DNA of 64,000 nucleotides from JANQPX01 sp051010395 (GTDB lineage: Bacteria > Pseudomonadota > Alphaproteobacteria > Geminicoccales > Geminicoccaceae), in contig JBPCVQ010000387.1 of NCBI GenBank assembly GCA_051010395.1, forward strand, positions 1 to 64,000. Direction: 5' to 3'. The translations under genes were made by a program, and so were the position numbers. Below, one piece after another: positions 7,895-16,527 of this stretch; position 1 is the stretch's first letter; the number at the start of each line of letters is the position of its first letter. Below the pieces are notes generated by a model. The model searched no databases. It was not told the origin of the DNA and saw nothing but the letters and a program-made list of their open reading frames with translations.

Positions 7895-9649
7895 ATGTCG
7901 ACGTTCGACGACCCTGTGACGCTGGCGGTTATTCAGAATGGGTTGCAGCAGGTTTGTGACGAGATGGACCTTGCATTTTCGCGGGCGGCCTTTTCGCCGG
8001 TCATTGCGGAGGCGGATGATCGTTCCGATGGCATCTACGATCCGGTCGATGGGTCGCTGATCGCGCAGGGGCAGCTCGGGCTTCCGGTGTTCGTCGGCAC
8101 CATGCAGTTCTCGACGCGTACGCTGATCGAGTTTATCCGGGATGGCCGCTGTCAGCCGCCGGAAGAGGGCGACATCTACATCGTCAATGATCCCTATCTC
8201 GGCGGCACCCATCTGATGGACGTGCGCTTCGCCATGCCGTTCTACGTGGACGGCGAGATTTTCTGTTGGTTGTCCAATACCGGTCACTGGCCCGACATCG
8301 GTGGTGCCGTGCCCGGCGGCTTTTCCGCGAATGCCACGGCCGTCGAGCAGGAAGGCCTTCGCCTGCCGCCGGTGAAGCTGTTCAAACGCGGCGTCATGGA
8401 CCCGGAGATCTATTCGATCATCTGCTCCAACATACGGGTCGCGGATCAGAGGATTGGTGACATCAAGGCGCAAGCCGCGGCCTTGTCAGTGGGCCAGGCG
8501 CGGCTCCGCGCCCTGCTTGCTCGTTATGGAATCGATACTGTTCGGGACGCGATCAAGGAGCTCAGAACCCGCGCTGCCGCCCAGATGCGCACACGCCTCG
8601 AGCCTATCCCCGATGGCAGATATCAAGGACAGGCCTTCGTTGACAGCGACGGTGTTGTCGACGAACCGCTGACTATCGATCTGGTCATCGAGAAGAAGGA
8701 TGGCGATCTCCACTTCGATTTCTCCGCATCCAGCCCGCCCTGCCAGGGCCCGATGAACAGCGTCCTTGCGACCACCTTCTCTTCGGTCTATCTGGCGGTC
8801 CGCCATATCTTTCCGGATGTGCCGATCAACGCGGGCGCCTTCGAGCCGCTGCATATCGAAGATCCGGCCGGCACGTTCCTGGATGCGCACTATCCGCGCC
8901 CGGTCTCCGGCTGTGCCGCCGAGGTTTCCCAACGCATCGCGGAGGCCGTGTTCGCTGCCTTGGCGCCGATCCTTCCTGACAAGGTGACCGCGGCACCGGC
9001 GGGAACATCAGGCAATTTCGCGCTCGGCGGCTACGATCCTAAAAAAGACCGTGCCTTTGTCATGTATCAGCTGACCGGCGGCGGCTATGGCGGTAACGCT
9101 GATCATGACGGCCTGACCAATGGCTGTTCGACCATCGGCATCTCGAAAACGCCACCGATCGAGGTAATGGAGCAGGTCTTCCCCGTACTCTATCGACGCT
9201 ACGCGCTGCGCGAAGGCTCAGGCGGCGCCGGCAAGCACAGGGGCGGTTTCGGCGTTGATTACAGCATCGAACTCAGGCGGGGCGACGCACGCGCGTCTTT
9301 CGTCATGGATCACGGCCGCTTCGGCCCGCAGGGTGCCCTCGGTGGCGCGGATGGTGAGCCCAACACCGTGACCGTCTGGCGAAACGGCGAAGCCTATGTG
9401 CCGCCACATCTCTCCAAGGACCAGGACATCGCCATCGCCGCCGGCGATCGCGTTGACGTGGGTACGCCTGGCGGTGGTGGCTATGGCGACCCCTTTAGTC
9501 GGGACCCTGATGCGGTCCTCGTTGATGTACGCCTCGGCTACTATACGCGGGACCAGGCCCTTGATCTCTTCGGTGTCTCATTGACGGAAGACCTATCGGC
9601 GGTCGATGTTGCTTCCACCAAGCAGCGACGCGCGTCGAGAGAGCGATGA
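7895..9649 (+). CDS. hyuB: Hydantoinase/oxoprolinase subunit B
   Basis: 584 residues, slightly longer than many HyuB proteins. It is the partner of subunit A in ATP-dependent hydantoinase/oxoprolinase complexes. Family hallmarks are FSRAAFSPVIAEADDRSDGI near residue 28, GDIYIVNDPYLGGTHLMD near 90, SNTGHWPDIGGAVPGG near 128, and a glycine-rich end (GDRVDVGTPGGGGYGDPF). The ATG at 7895 lies 3 nt after hyuA. The next gene starts 10 nt downstream. No truncation or frameshift is seen. Confidence 0.93.
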   Translation: MSTFDDPVTLAVIQNGLQQVCDEMDLAFSRAAFSPVIAEADDRSDGIYDPVDGSLIAQGQLGLPVFVGTMQFSTRTLIEFIRDGRCQPPEEGDIYIVNDPYLGGTHLMDVRFAMPFYVDGEIFCWLSNTGHWPDIGGAVPGGFSANATAVEQEGLRLPPVKLFKRGVMDPEIYSIICSNIRVADQRIGDIKAQAAALSVGQARLRALLARYGIDTVRDAIKELRTRAAAQMRTRLEPIPDGRYQGQAFVDSDGVVDEPLTIDLVIEKKDGDLHFDFSASSPPCQGPMNSVLATTFSSVYLAVRHIFPDVPINAGAFEPLHIEDPAGTFLDAHYPRPVSGCAAEVSQRIAEAVFAALAPILPDKVTAAPAGTSGNFALGGYDPKKDRAFVMYQLTGGGYGGNADHDGLTNGCSTIGISKTPPIEVMEQVFPVLYRRYALREGSGGAGKHRGGFGVDYSIELRRGDARASFVMDHGRFGPQGALGGADGEPNTVTVWRNGEAYVPPHLSKDQDIAIAAGDRVDVGTPGGGGYGDPFSRDPDAVLVDVRLGYYTRDQALDLFGVSLTEDLSAVDVASTKQRRASRER

Positions 9650-9659
9650 GGACCAAGAC

Positions 9660-10631
9660 ATGACGACAGGCCAAGCCTCAGGAGCATCCTGGCGGGATCA
9701 TCCGCGCTATCCCGACCCGCTGATCGAGACCCTGGATCCGCGCTTCGAGGGCTACCGCATCTTCAGCGCTGCAGTCGAGCGCCTCTATACGGGCTGCCGT
9801 TGGTCAGAAGGACCGGTCTGGATCGGCGACGGGCGCTATCTTCTGTGGAGCGACATCCCCAACAACCGCATCCTCAAATGGGACGAGACGACCGGTGCTG
9901 TGAGCGAATACCGAAAACCCTCCGACTTCGCCAACGGCAACACCCGCGATCGGCGCGGCCGACTCGTTACCTGTGAACATGGAGGGCGGAGGGTTACCCG
10001 CACCGGTTATGATGGTGCGATCGATGTGCTTTGCGACAGTGTGGATGGCAAGCGGCTGAACTCACCGAACGATGTGGTGGTGATGTCGGATGGTTCCATT
10101 TGGTTCACTGATCCGGTGTTTGGCATCCTCGGTAATTACGAGGGGCATAAGGCCGAGCCTGAACTGTCCCAGGCGGTCTACAGGATCGACGGCGATAGCG
10201 GCGAGGTTGCGAGGATCGCCGATGACATTCTCGGGCCCAATGGCCTTTGCTTTTCGCCCGACGAGAGTCTCCTCTACATCGTCGAGAGCCGGGGCGTGCC
10301 CAACAGAAAAATCCTTGCCTACGACGTCACCGATGATGGTCGCGCCATCCGGAACAAGCGTGTGCTGATTGATGCCGGTCCTGGCGGTACGCCTGACGGC
10401 ATGCGCTGCGACGTCGACGGCAATCTCTGGTGTGGATGGGGCATGGGGAGCGACGCGCTCGATGGTGTGCTGATCTTCGCCCCCGATGGCGCCAAGATCG
10501 GTCGCATCGCGTTGCCTGAACGCTGTGCGAATGTCTGTTTCGGCGGCATCGAGCGCAACCGCCTGTTCATGGCGGCCAGCCAGTCCCTCTACGCCCTCTA
10601 CGTCAACACCCAAGGCGCACCCGGCGGCTAG
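9660..10631 (+). CDS. SMP-30/gluconolactonase/LRE-family lactonase-like protein
   Basis: 323 residues. The start at 9660 has AGGA 5 nt upstream; an open frame back to 9606 overlaps hyuB and is not needed. A six-bladed propeller of the SMP-30 family is indicated by CRWSEGPVWIGDGRYLLWSD (metal-binding Glu in SEGP), NSPNDVVVMSDGSIWFTDP, GPNGLCFSPDESLLYIVE and GTPDGMRCDVDGNLW. Family members hydrolyse sugar or other lactones using Ca2+ or Zn2+. No signal peptide, so cytosolic. Its place directly after hyuAB suggests it opens a ring or hydrolyses an intermediate of the same route. A copy of the dispersed post-stop repeat begins at its TAG. Confidence 0.88.
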   Translation: MTTGQASGASWRDHPRYPDPLIETLDPRFEGYRIFSAAVERLYTGCRWSEGPVWIGDGRYLLWSDIPNNRILKWDETTGAVSEYRKPSDFANGNTRDRRGRLVTCEHGGRRVTRTGYDGAIDVLCDSVDGKRLNSPNDVVVMSDGSIWFTDPVFGILGNYEGHKAEPELSQAVYRIDGDSGEVARIADDILGPNGLCFSPDESLLYIVESRGVPNRKILAYDVTDDGRAIRNKRVLIDAGPGGTPDGMRCDVDGNLWCGWGMGSDALDGVLIFAPDGAKIGRIALPERCANVCFGGIERNRLFMAASQSLYALYVNTQGAPGG

Positions 10632-10702
10632 TGGCATGGCCACTTCATTGGCTTCCGTCCGCCTCTGCTGAATTGGGCGGTATGCGCCCTGGTTTTCGGG
10701 CT
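10630..10702 (+). repeat. Dispersed post-stop repeat, copy A
   Basis: It begins in the TAG of the lactonase gene. The head hairpin AGTGGC-ATG-GCCACT spans 10630-10644. A second conserved block, CGGTATGCG then GGTTTTCG, lies at 10678-10698. The same two blocks, at almost the same spacing (45-46 nt between the post-stop start and the second block), occur after the genes ending at 13314 (minus) and 28908 (plus). No protein reading is shared. Confidence 0.7.
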
Positions 10703-10771
10703 CGGTGATGGGTTACATCTGTCGATGGCCATCGCTGGCTGTCGCGACGGTATGAAATAGAAGGAACGATC

Positions 10772-13222
10772 ATGGCGAAGGATTTGCCGGCGCAGACGGA
10801 TGTGCTGATCATCGGCGGGGGCATCATCGGCTGCTCGATCGCGTATCATTTGACCAAGATCGGCATTACGGACGTCACGCTCCTGGAGCGCAAGCAACTC
10901 ACTTGCGGCACCACCTGGCATGCGGCCGGACTGATCGGCCAGCTGCGCGCGACCCGCAACATGACCGAGCTTGCCAAATACACCTCCGATCTGCTCATCG
11001 GCCTTGAGGAAGAGACCGGTCAGGCGACCGGCTTCAAGCAGAATGGCTCGATCAGTCTCGCCTTGAACGACGCACGTATGGAGGAGTTGAAGCGTGGCGC
11101 CTCCATGGCCAAGAATTTCGGCCTGGAAGTCGAGGTGGTCAGTCCTGATGACATCGAGAAACTCTATCCGATGATCAATCTCGATGGTGCGCTGGGCGGC
11201 GTCTTTCTTCCGAAGGATGGTCAGGCCAACCCGATCGATGCGACCCAGGCCTACGCCAAAGGTGCGCGCATGGGCGGTGCCCGGATCGCTGAAGGCGTCA
11301 AAGTCGAGACGATTCTCGTCGAGAGTGGAAGGGCCGTCGGCGTGCGGACCGAACAAGGCGAGATCCGTGCCGGCACGACCGTGCTCGCCGCCGGCATGTG
11401 GTCCAGGGAGTTGGCCAACCCAGCTGGCGTCAGCATTCCGTTGCACGCAGCCGAGCATTTCTACATCGTCACCGAAGCGATCAATGGGCTCGCGAAGAAC
11501 CTGCCGGTGCTGCGCATCCCCGACGAGTGCGCTTACTACAAGGAAGACGCCGGCAAGATCCTGCTCGGCGCCTTCGAACCCGAAGCGAAGCCCTGGGGAA
11601 TGGACGGCATACCCGAGGACTTCGAGTTCGACACGCTGCAGGAGGATTTCGATCACTTCGAACCCATTCTGGAACAGGCGATCGAACGTCTGCCCATCCT
11701 GGCCGAAGCCGGCATCCAGACTTTCTTCAACGGCCCGGAAAGTTTCACCCCCGATGATCGCTATCTGCTGGGCGAAGCCCCTGAGGTCCGTGACCTCTTC
11801 GTCGCCACCGGCTTCAACTCGATCGGCATTCAGAGTTCGGGCGGGGTCGGCAAGGTGCTTGCGGACTGGATCCGGGATCGTCACCCGCCAATGGACCTGA
11901 TCGATGTCGACGTCCGGCGGATGCAACCTTTTCAGTCGAACCGCACCTATCTGCGCGAGCGCACCACCGAAGCGCTCGGCTTGCTCTACGCCATGCATTG
12001 GCCCTTCTATCAATACACCACGTCACGTGGAGCGAGGCGTTCTCCCTTCCACGAGGCCTTGACCAGAGCCGGGGCGGTAATGGGTGAATTGTCGGGTTGG
12101 GAGCGGCCCAACTGGTTTGCGCCGAAGGGTGTCGAGCCGGCCTATGAATACAGCTACGGCCGTCAGAACTGGTTCGAACACACGGCCGCCGAATGCAGGG
12201 CCGTGCGCGATGCCGTCGGCCTGTTCGATCAGACGTCATTTTCCAAATTTCTCGTAACCGGGCCTGACGCGGCTCGCGTCTTGAACCGAGTTTGCGCGAA
12301 CGACGTCAACCGTCGACCGGGTACGGTCGTTTATACGCAGTGGCTGAACGAGCGCGGCGGGATCGAGGCTGATCTGACCATCACCCGTCTTGCGGAAATC
12401 GAGTTTCTGGTGGTCACCACCGCCGCCGGTCAGACGCGCGATATGGCCTGGCTGAAGAGGCATATGCCGGAGGATGCGCGTTGCGCCGCCGTCGACATCA
12501 CCGCAGGCCTGCCGATGCTTGGCCTGATGGGACCGAACAGCAGGGCCCTCTTGGAAAAACTGTCCGGTGCCGATCTCTCCAATGACGCGTTCCCGTTCGC
12601 CACGTCTCAGGAGATCGAGATCGGCTACGCGAAGGTGCGCGCCAGCCGCATCACCTATGTCGGCGAGCTCGGATGGGAGCTCTACATCCCCGCCGATTTC
12701 GCGGCGCACGTCTACGACCGCCTCGGCGAGGCGGGGCGTGACTTTGGACTGGTCAATGCAGGGTATCATGCGATGAACGCCTGCCGCATGGAGAAGGCCT
12801 ATCGCCATTGGGGCCACGATATCGGCGATGAGGACACGGCTCTCGAAGCCGGTCTCGGATTCGCCGTCGCTTTCGACAAGGAAGGCGGCTTCATCGGCAG
12901 GGACGCCTTGCTGCGTCAAAAAGAAATTGGCGTCCCACGCCGCCGCCTCGTTCAGTTCAAGCTCGAAGACGACCAGAAGCTCCTCTACCACGAGGAGCCG
13001 ATTTATCGGGATGGCGAGCTGATCGGCTCGATCACTTCAGGCATGTACGGGCATCGGGTCGATGCGTCCCTAGGCATGGGCTATCTGCGGGCCGCAGATG
13101 GCGTGACGAAGGACTTCATCGATTCGGGAAGTTACGAGATCGAGGTCGCCTGGGAACGCATCCTCGCCAAGGCCCAGCTCGCGGCCTTCTACGATCCCAG
13201 GATGGAACGGGTGAAGGCTTAG
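10772..13222 (+). CDS. FAD-dependent DMGDH/sarcosine dehydrogenase-like protein with C-terminal GcvT domain
   Basis: 816 residues, with the order DAO-type FAD domain (1-390), FAO_M-like linker, and GcvT-like folate-binding domain (about 440-816). The dinucleotide fold IGGGIIGCSIAYHL starts near residue 14. TTWHAAG places a His at residue 50, matching the site of covalent flavin attachment known in dimethylglycine and sarcosine dehydrogenases. The C-terminal part has GELGWELYIPADFA and MNACRMEKAYRHWGHD, typical of this GcvT group. Expected role: oxidative N-demethylation of a methylated amino acid with transfer of the one-carbon unit to tetrahydrofolate. Ribosome site GAAGGAACG before 10772. 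Substrate not fixed by sequence; the neighbouring hydantoinase suggests sarcosine or similar. Confidence 0.9.
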   Translation: MAKDLPAQTDVLIIGGGIIGCSIAYHLTKIGITDVTLLERKQLTCGTTWHAAGLIGQLRATRNMTELAKYTSDLLIGLEEETGQATGFKQNGSISLALNDARMEELKRGASMAKNFGLEVEVVSPDDIEKLYPMINLDGALGGVFLPKDGQANPIDATQAYAKGARMGGARIAEGVKVETILVESGRAVGVRTEQGEIRAGTTVLAAGMWSRELANPAGVSIPLHAAEHFYIVTEAINGLAKNLPVLRIPDECAYYKEDAGKILLGAFEPEAKPWGMDGIPEDFEFDTLQEDFDHFEPILEQAIERLPILAEAGIQTFFNGPESFTPDDRYLLGEAPEVRDLFVATGFNSIGIQSSGGVGKVLADWIRDRHPPMDLIDVDVRRMQPFQSNRTYLRERTTEALGLLYAMHWPFYQYTTSRGARRSPFHEALTRAGAVMGELSGWERPNWFAPKGVEPAYEYSYGRQNWFEHTAAECRAVRDAVGLFDQTSFSKFLVTGPDAARVLNRVCANDVNRRPGTVVYTQWLNERGGIEADLTITRLAEIEFLVVTTAAGQTRDMAWLKRHMPEDARCAAVDITAGLPMLGLMGPNSRALLEKLSGADLSNDAFPFATSQEIEIGYAKVRASRITYVGELGWELYIPADFAAHVYDRLGEAGRDFGLVNAGYHAMNACRMEKAYRHWGHDIGDEDTALEAGLGFAVAFDKEGGFIGRDALLRQKEIGVPRRRLVQFKLEDDQKLLYHEEPIYRDGELIGSITSGMYGHRVDASLGMGYLRAADGVTKDFIDSGSYEIEVAWERILAKAQLAAFYDPRMERVKA

Positions 13223-13233
13223 CGCTTCTCCCC

Positions 13234-13315
13234 CTCCTCCGGACGCTCGAAAACCGGGCCGCAAACCGTCGATCCAGGCTCCAATGGTCCAAGTTCATGA
13301 GGTGGCCACGCCACT
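13234..13315 (-). repeat. Dispersed post-stop repeat, copy B
   Basis: It reads on the minus strand from the TAG of the zinc-ribbon gene. The head hairpin is at 13301-13315 (AGTGGC-GTG-GCCACC, 5 paired bases). The second block is CGGTTTGCG, GCC, then GGTTTTCG (13248-13255 on the plus strand). Between the blocks it matches copy E well (GGACC, GCCT, ACGG at matching positions). It fills nearly all of the gap between convergent genes. Confidence 0.7.
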
Positions 13316-13577
13316 AGAGTTCGAATTCACCGCCGCAGTTTCGGCAGATGCGGGCGTGGACGAAACGGAAGCGGTAGCCGTAGAGCTTGCCGCAATCTGG
13401 GCATGGCTGTTTTGCCTGGACCAGCCAGGCGACCGTGCCTGATGCCACGATGCAGCCCATGACAATGGCGCTCAGTACAGGTGTTGCGAAGCCGAAGGCA
13501 TGCATCAGTGCCAGCGCGAGCAGGGACAGCACGGCGAGCGACGAGGCGTAAGAGCTCCATGTCTTGCTGGGGTGCAT
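13314..13577 (-). CDS. Small two-helix membrane protein with C-terminal zinc ribbon
   Basis: 87 residues. Residues about 10-30 and 35-55 are hydrophobic and form two likely membrane helices. The C-terminus carries CPDCG and CRNCG pairs 17 residues apart, a rubredoxin-like zinc-ribbon pattern that would sit in the cytosol. I do not recognise a characterised family. The start at 13577 has no strong ribosome site, so the N-terminus is uncertain. It stands alone, convergent with the dehydrogenase gene and followed by repeat copy B. Good codon quality and a conserved-looking ribbon argue that it is real. Confidence 0.65.
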   Translation of the reverse strand: MHPSKTWSSYASSLAVLSLLALALMHAFGFATPVLSAIVMGCIVASGTVAWLVQAKQPCPDCGKLYGYRFRFVHARICRNCGGEFEL

Positions 13578-13691
13578 GATGTCGGCTGTCCGCTATTGGT
13601 TCGAAAGGTGAGGGCACGTCAGATGTGATAGCTGGTGCGATCCTAGAGGTCCAATCCCGCGATGCATTCTACCGCTTGTTGTCTCGTCGCA

Positions 13692-14786
13692 TCAGGTGCT
13701 GTCGTGAAATCTTGCCGGACGGTAGGGGGCGAGCGTTTCGAAGGCGATGCCGTCCAGCATTTCGCCTGCTGCCATGCGCCCGACGATCGGCGCAAGCGTC
13801 ACACCGCTATGCATGACAGCGACGTAGAGGCCCTTGATGTCACCTGCAGGACCGACAACCGGCATGCCGTCCACCGGGATCGGTCGGAGGCCTATCGTGG
13901 TGCCTGAGATCTCGAAATCGACATCGGGTAAATGACGGGCTGCATCGGCCAGCATTTGCTCGATAATCGCGTCCGTACTAAGGTCATTTCTTCCTTCGCT
14001 GAACACCTCGCCGATGACCAGGCGGCCGTCGGCTTGCTGTTTCAGATGGATACGATCCCCCCAGATGACATGGTTCAGCACTTTCGCGACCGGCTTGCTG
14101 TGCAGCATGACACCCGGCCGGTTGTCCATAGGCAGGCCGACATTCACAGTCTTCAAGATCCCCTCGACGCCGACGCCGGCCGCTACCACCACGCGCTCAG
14201 CTTCGATCACCCCAAGGCTGGTCTCCACCCCAGCGATGCGCCCCTCTTTTCGATGAAGGGCGGTGACATCCGGACCGAACAGGGTTCGTGCCCCATGACG
14301 CACAGCACCGTCGATCAGCGCTTTGCTCGTAAAAGCGGGATCGATCGCTGCCTCCATTGACAGATACAGCGCTCGTCCGGGTGGGTGACCATAGTTGGGC
14401 TCGAGGTCATGGAAACGATTGTGCGAGACGACCTCGATCGGATAGCCAAGGGCGCGAAAACGCTCGACGCGGTGTTCGAAGGCATCGCCGACGGCATCGA
14501 ATGACAGAGCGCCGCACCAGGAAAGGCCGAGCCCACCGTCGAGTTCGCGATCCAGCCGATGATATTCAGCCAGGCTCTGATAGCGAATGCGATGGTAGGT
14601 TTCGCTCTTGAAGTGGTGGGCATTGATCCAGGCGAAAGATTTGCCGGTTGCGCCAGCCGCCACGCCGGTTCGATCGACAATGGTGACTTCAGCCCCACGC
14701 TTTGCCAGATGATAAGCGATCGATGCGCCGACGATGCCGGCCCCGATCACGATCGTTCTGTCATCTTTACCGTTCTGCTTACCCAT
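13692..14786 (-). CDS. DAO-family FAD-dependent oxidoreductase
   Basis: 364 residues, the length of single-domain glycine/sarcosine/D-amino-acid oxidase relatives. The FAD-binding motif VIGAGIVGASIAYHLAKRG begins near residue 13, and the C-terminal signature GLRPIPVDGMPVVGP with HSGVTLAPIVG matches the DAO family. It should oxidise a small amine or amino acid in the cytosol. It is the last gene of the minus-strand run that starts with the ABC permease at 19673, 65 nt after the GntR stop. Its substrate is presumably what that transporter imports. Confidence 0.85.
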   Translation of the reverse strand: MGKQNGKDDRTIVIGAGIVGASIAYHLAKRGAEVTIVDRTGVAAGATGKSFAWINAHHFKSETYHRIRYQSLAEYHRLDRELDGGLGLSWCGALSFDAVGDAFEHRVERFRALGYPIEVVSHNRFHDLEPNYGHPPGRALYLSMEAAIDPAFTSKALIDGAVRHGARTLFGPDVTALHRKEGRIAGVETSLGVIEAERVVVAAGVGVEGILKTVNVGLPMDNRPGVMLHSKPVAKVLNHVIWGDRIHLKQQADGRLVIGEVFSEGRNDLSTDAIIEQMLADAARHLPDVDFEISGTTIGLRPIPVDGMPVVGPAGDIKGLYVAVMHSGVTLAPIVGRMAAGEMLDGIAFETLAPYRPARFHDST

Positions 14787-14851
14787 TAATCACCCGCATG
14801 TTTGCTGGCAAGAGCGGCCATCGCCCACAGTACGGGGCGAGTCCGCATTCT

Positions 14852-15526
14852 CTAAGCCTCGGTCATCGTGTCGATCACGGCGTCCAGGCCTTGTCGCATA
14901 TGGTCCTCGATGTGGTCGAGCATGTCGTTCAGGCGATCTCCCGAAGCGATCTCCAAATAGTGTTTGGTCATGTGGCGAAACTGGCCGTGGGATCCGTGGC
15001 GTTTATGATGGAGCGACATGTAGATCTGGACGAGCGGGATCAGGCGTTCCCAGTGTGACATCAGGAGCACGTGGCCGGTGAGTTCATAGACCCAGGAATG
15101 AAATCGAGTCTCCTGGGCGATGGTCGCTGCTTGATCGTTCCCGGCCTGGACGGCGATCAAGGCGTGATAGCGCTGCTTCAGGTCGTCGAGTGCATCGGCG
15201 CTGCGCTTGTCCCATGCGAGCTTGAAGGCGAACTGTTCGAGTGCAATGCGCATCGAATAAAGCTCGCGAAGGTCGGTCACACTGACCGGCCTGACGAACA
15301 GTCCGCGATAGGGCTGGCTGATCAATATGCCCTGGTCGACGAGATCGCGGATCGCTTCCCTGAGCGGTGCCCGGCTGACGCCGAGTTCGGCCGCGAGAGC
15401 GTTCTCGGTCAGTCGCTCGCCTGGCGCATAGCGGCCGCTGGTCACCATGGCGTCGAGCTGCTCGGCGATTTGAGCGCGAAGCGTGCTGTCCTTGACGGGC
15501 CGAAGTCCGGCGCTCGCAACCGTCAT
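14852..15526 (-). CDS. GntR-family transcriptional regulator, FCD (FadR) subgroup
   Basis: 224 residues. The N-terminal winged helix (residues about 18-80) contains ENALAAELGVSRAPLREAIRDL, the classic GntR recognition helix. The C-terminal FCD ligand domain follows (RELYSMRIALEQFAFKLA). Its ATG overlaps the aminotransferase stop in an ATGA (15523-15526), so the two are translationally coupled. It likely controls its own operon and the divergent sulfatase; an 18-bp palindrome at 19728-19745 matches the GT..AC operator rule of this subgroup. Ligand unknown. Confidence 0.9.
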   Translation of the reverse strand: MTVASAGLRPVKDSTLRAQIAEQLDAMVTSGRYAPGERLTENALAAELGVSRAPLREAIRDLVDQGILISQPYRGLFVRPVSVTDLRELYSMRIALEQFAFKLAWDKRSADALDDLKQRYHALIAVQAGNDQAATIAQETRFHSWVYELTGHVLLMSHWERLIPLVQIYMSLHHKRHGSHGQFRHMTKHYLEIASGDRLNDMLDHIEDHMRQGLDAVIDTMTEA

Positions 15527-16458
15527 GCGTTCTGTCCGATGTCGCGTTGGATCAGCGCCTTATAGAGTTCGCGCAAGCGCAAAAAAACCGGTCCAGCGCG
15601 ACGCTGGCCGATGGAGCGGCCGTCGATTTCGAAGACGGGTGTCTGGGCGCCGAAGGTACCGGTCAGGAAGGCTTCATCGGCGCCGTAGGTATCGACCAGC
15701 GAAAAATTGCGTTCGAACACCGGTATGTCGTTTGCCCGGCAAAGGTCGATCACCTTCTGGCGGGTGATGCCGTTCATGCAGTAATCACCGGCCGACGTCC
15801 AAACCTCACCCTTGCGGATGATGAAAAAATTGCACGCGTTGGTGGTGTTCACGAAGCCGAAGGGATCGAGCATCAGCGCTTCGTCAAAGCCGGCACGGAC
15901 CGCGTGATTGAGGGCGATGATGCAGTTCAGCTTGGAATGGGAATTGAGCTTGGCGTCCTGGGTCAACGGCAGGCCTCGATGATGCGGGACGGTGAACAGA
16001 CGAACACCTTTGTCGATCACGTCCTCGCGCGGCCGCGAGTGTTCGGCAATGATGACGATGGTCGAACCGAAGACGCTGAGATGCGGATGTTGAAACGGTT
16101 TTTTCTTACGGCCGCGGGTCACCATCAGGCGGATGTGGACATCGGTGTGCATATCGTTCGCAGCAAGCGTCGCGCTGATCGCTTCCTTCAGTTCGGCGCG
16201 GGTTTTGCCGATGTCCAGGTCGATATAGAGGGCCGCCTCATATAGGCGGTCGAGATGATCGTCGAGGAAGGCTATGTGGCCCTCATAGAGCCGGAGGCCC
16301 TCCCAAATACCGTCGCCGAGCACGAAGCCGCTGTCATAGACCGAAACCTTGGCGTCATCCCGATGGACGATCTCGCCGTCGACGTAGATCAGGATGTCCT
16401 GATTGCGCGCGTCCTCTTCGGCATCATGGGTAGAGACGTGATCGGCGATCTCGGTCAT
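15523..16458 (-). CDS. Class IV (BCAT/D-amino-acid type) PLP aminotransferase
   Basis: 311 residues. The family fold-type IV signatures are VSVYDSGFVLGDGIWEGLR near residues 38-55 and the PLP lysine region DAKLNSHSKLNCIIALNHA, with Lys176 the likely Schiff-base residue. EALMLDPFGFVNTTNACNFF matches the phosphate-binding segment. It transfers the amino group of a branched-chain, D- or other amino acid to a keto acid in the cytosol. It lies in an operon after the ABC binding protein and overlaps the GntR start. Substrate unresolved. Confidence 0.88.
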   Translation of the reverse strand: MTEIADHVSTHDAEEDARNQDILIYVDGEIVHRDDAKVSVYDSGFVLGDGIWEGLRLYEGHIAFLDDHLDRLYEAALYIDLDIGKTRAELKEAISATLAANDMHTDVHIRLMVTRGRKKKPFQHPHLSVFGSTIVIIAEHSRPREDVIDKGVRLFTVPHHRGLPLTQDAKLNSHSKLNCIIALNHAVRAGFDEALMLDPFGFVNTTNACNFFIIRKGEVWTSAGDYCMNGITRQKVIDLCRANDIPVFERNFSLVDTYGADEAFLTGTFGAQTPVFEIDGRSIGQRRAGPVFLRLRELYKALIQRDIGQNA

Positions 16459-16480
16459 GCGGCAGCCTTTGGAAAAGCCC

Positions 16481-16527
16481 GGTGGTGCGTCCGATCGCGA
16501 TTGCGGAACGCACCACCTGCTCAGGTG
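16481..16527 (-). promoter_or_regulatory. Two mutually exclusive hairpins between binding-protein and aminotransferase genes
   Basis: Hairpin 1 pairs CACCTG with CAGGTG (16514-16527) and starts right after the TGA of the binding-protein gene. Hairpin 2 pairs the 10-bp arms at 16481-16490 and 16508-16517 exactly. The arms share 16514-16517, so only one can form. No U-tract. Such structures after binding-protein genes often reduce downstream expression; that role is inferred here. Confidence 0.65.
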
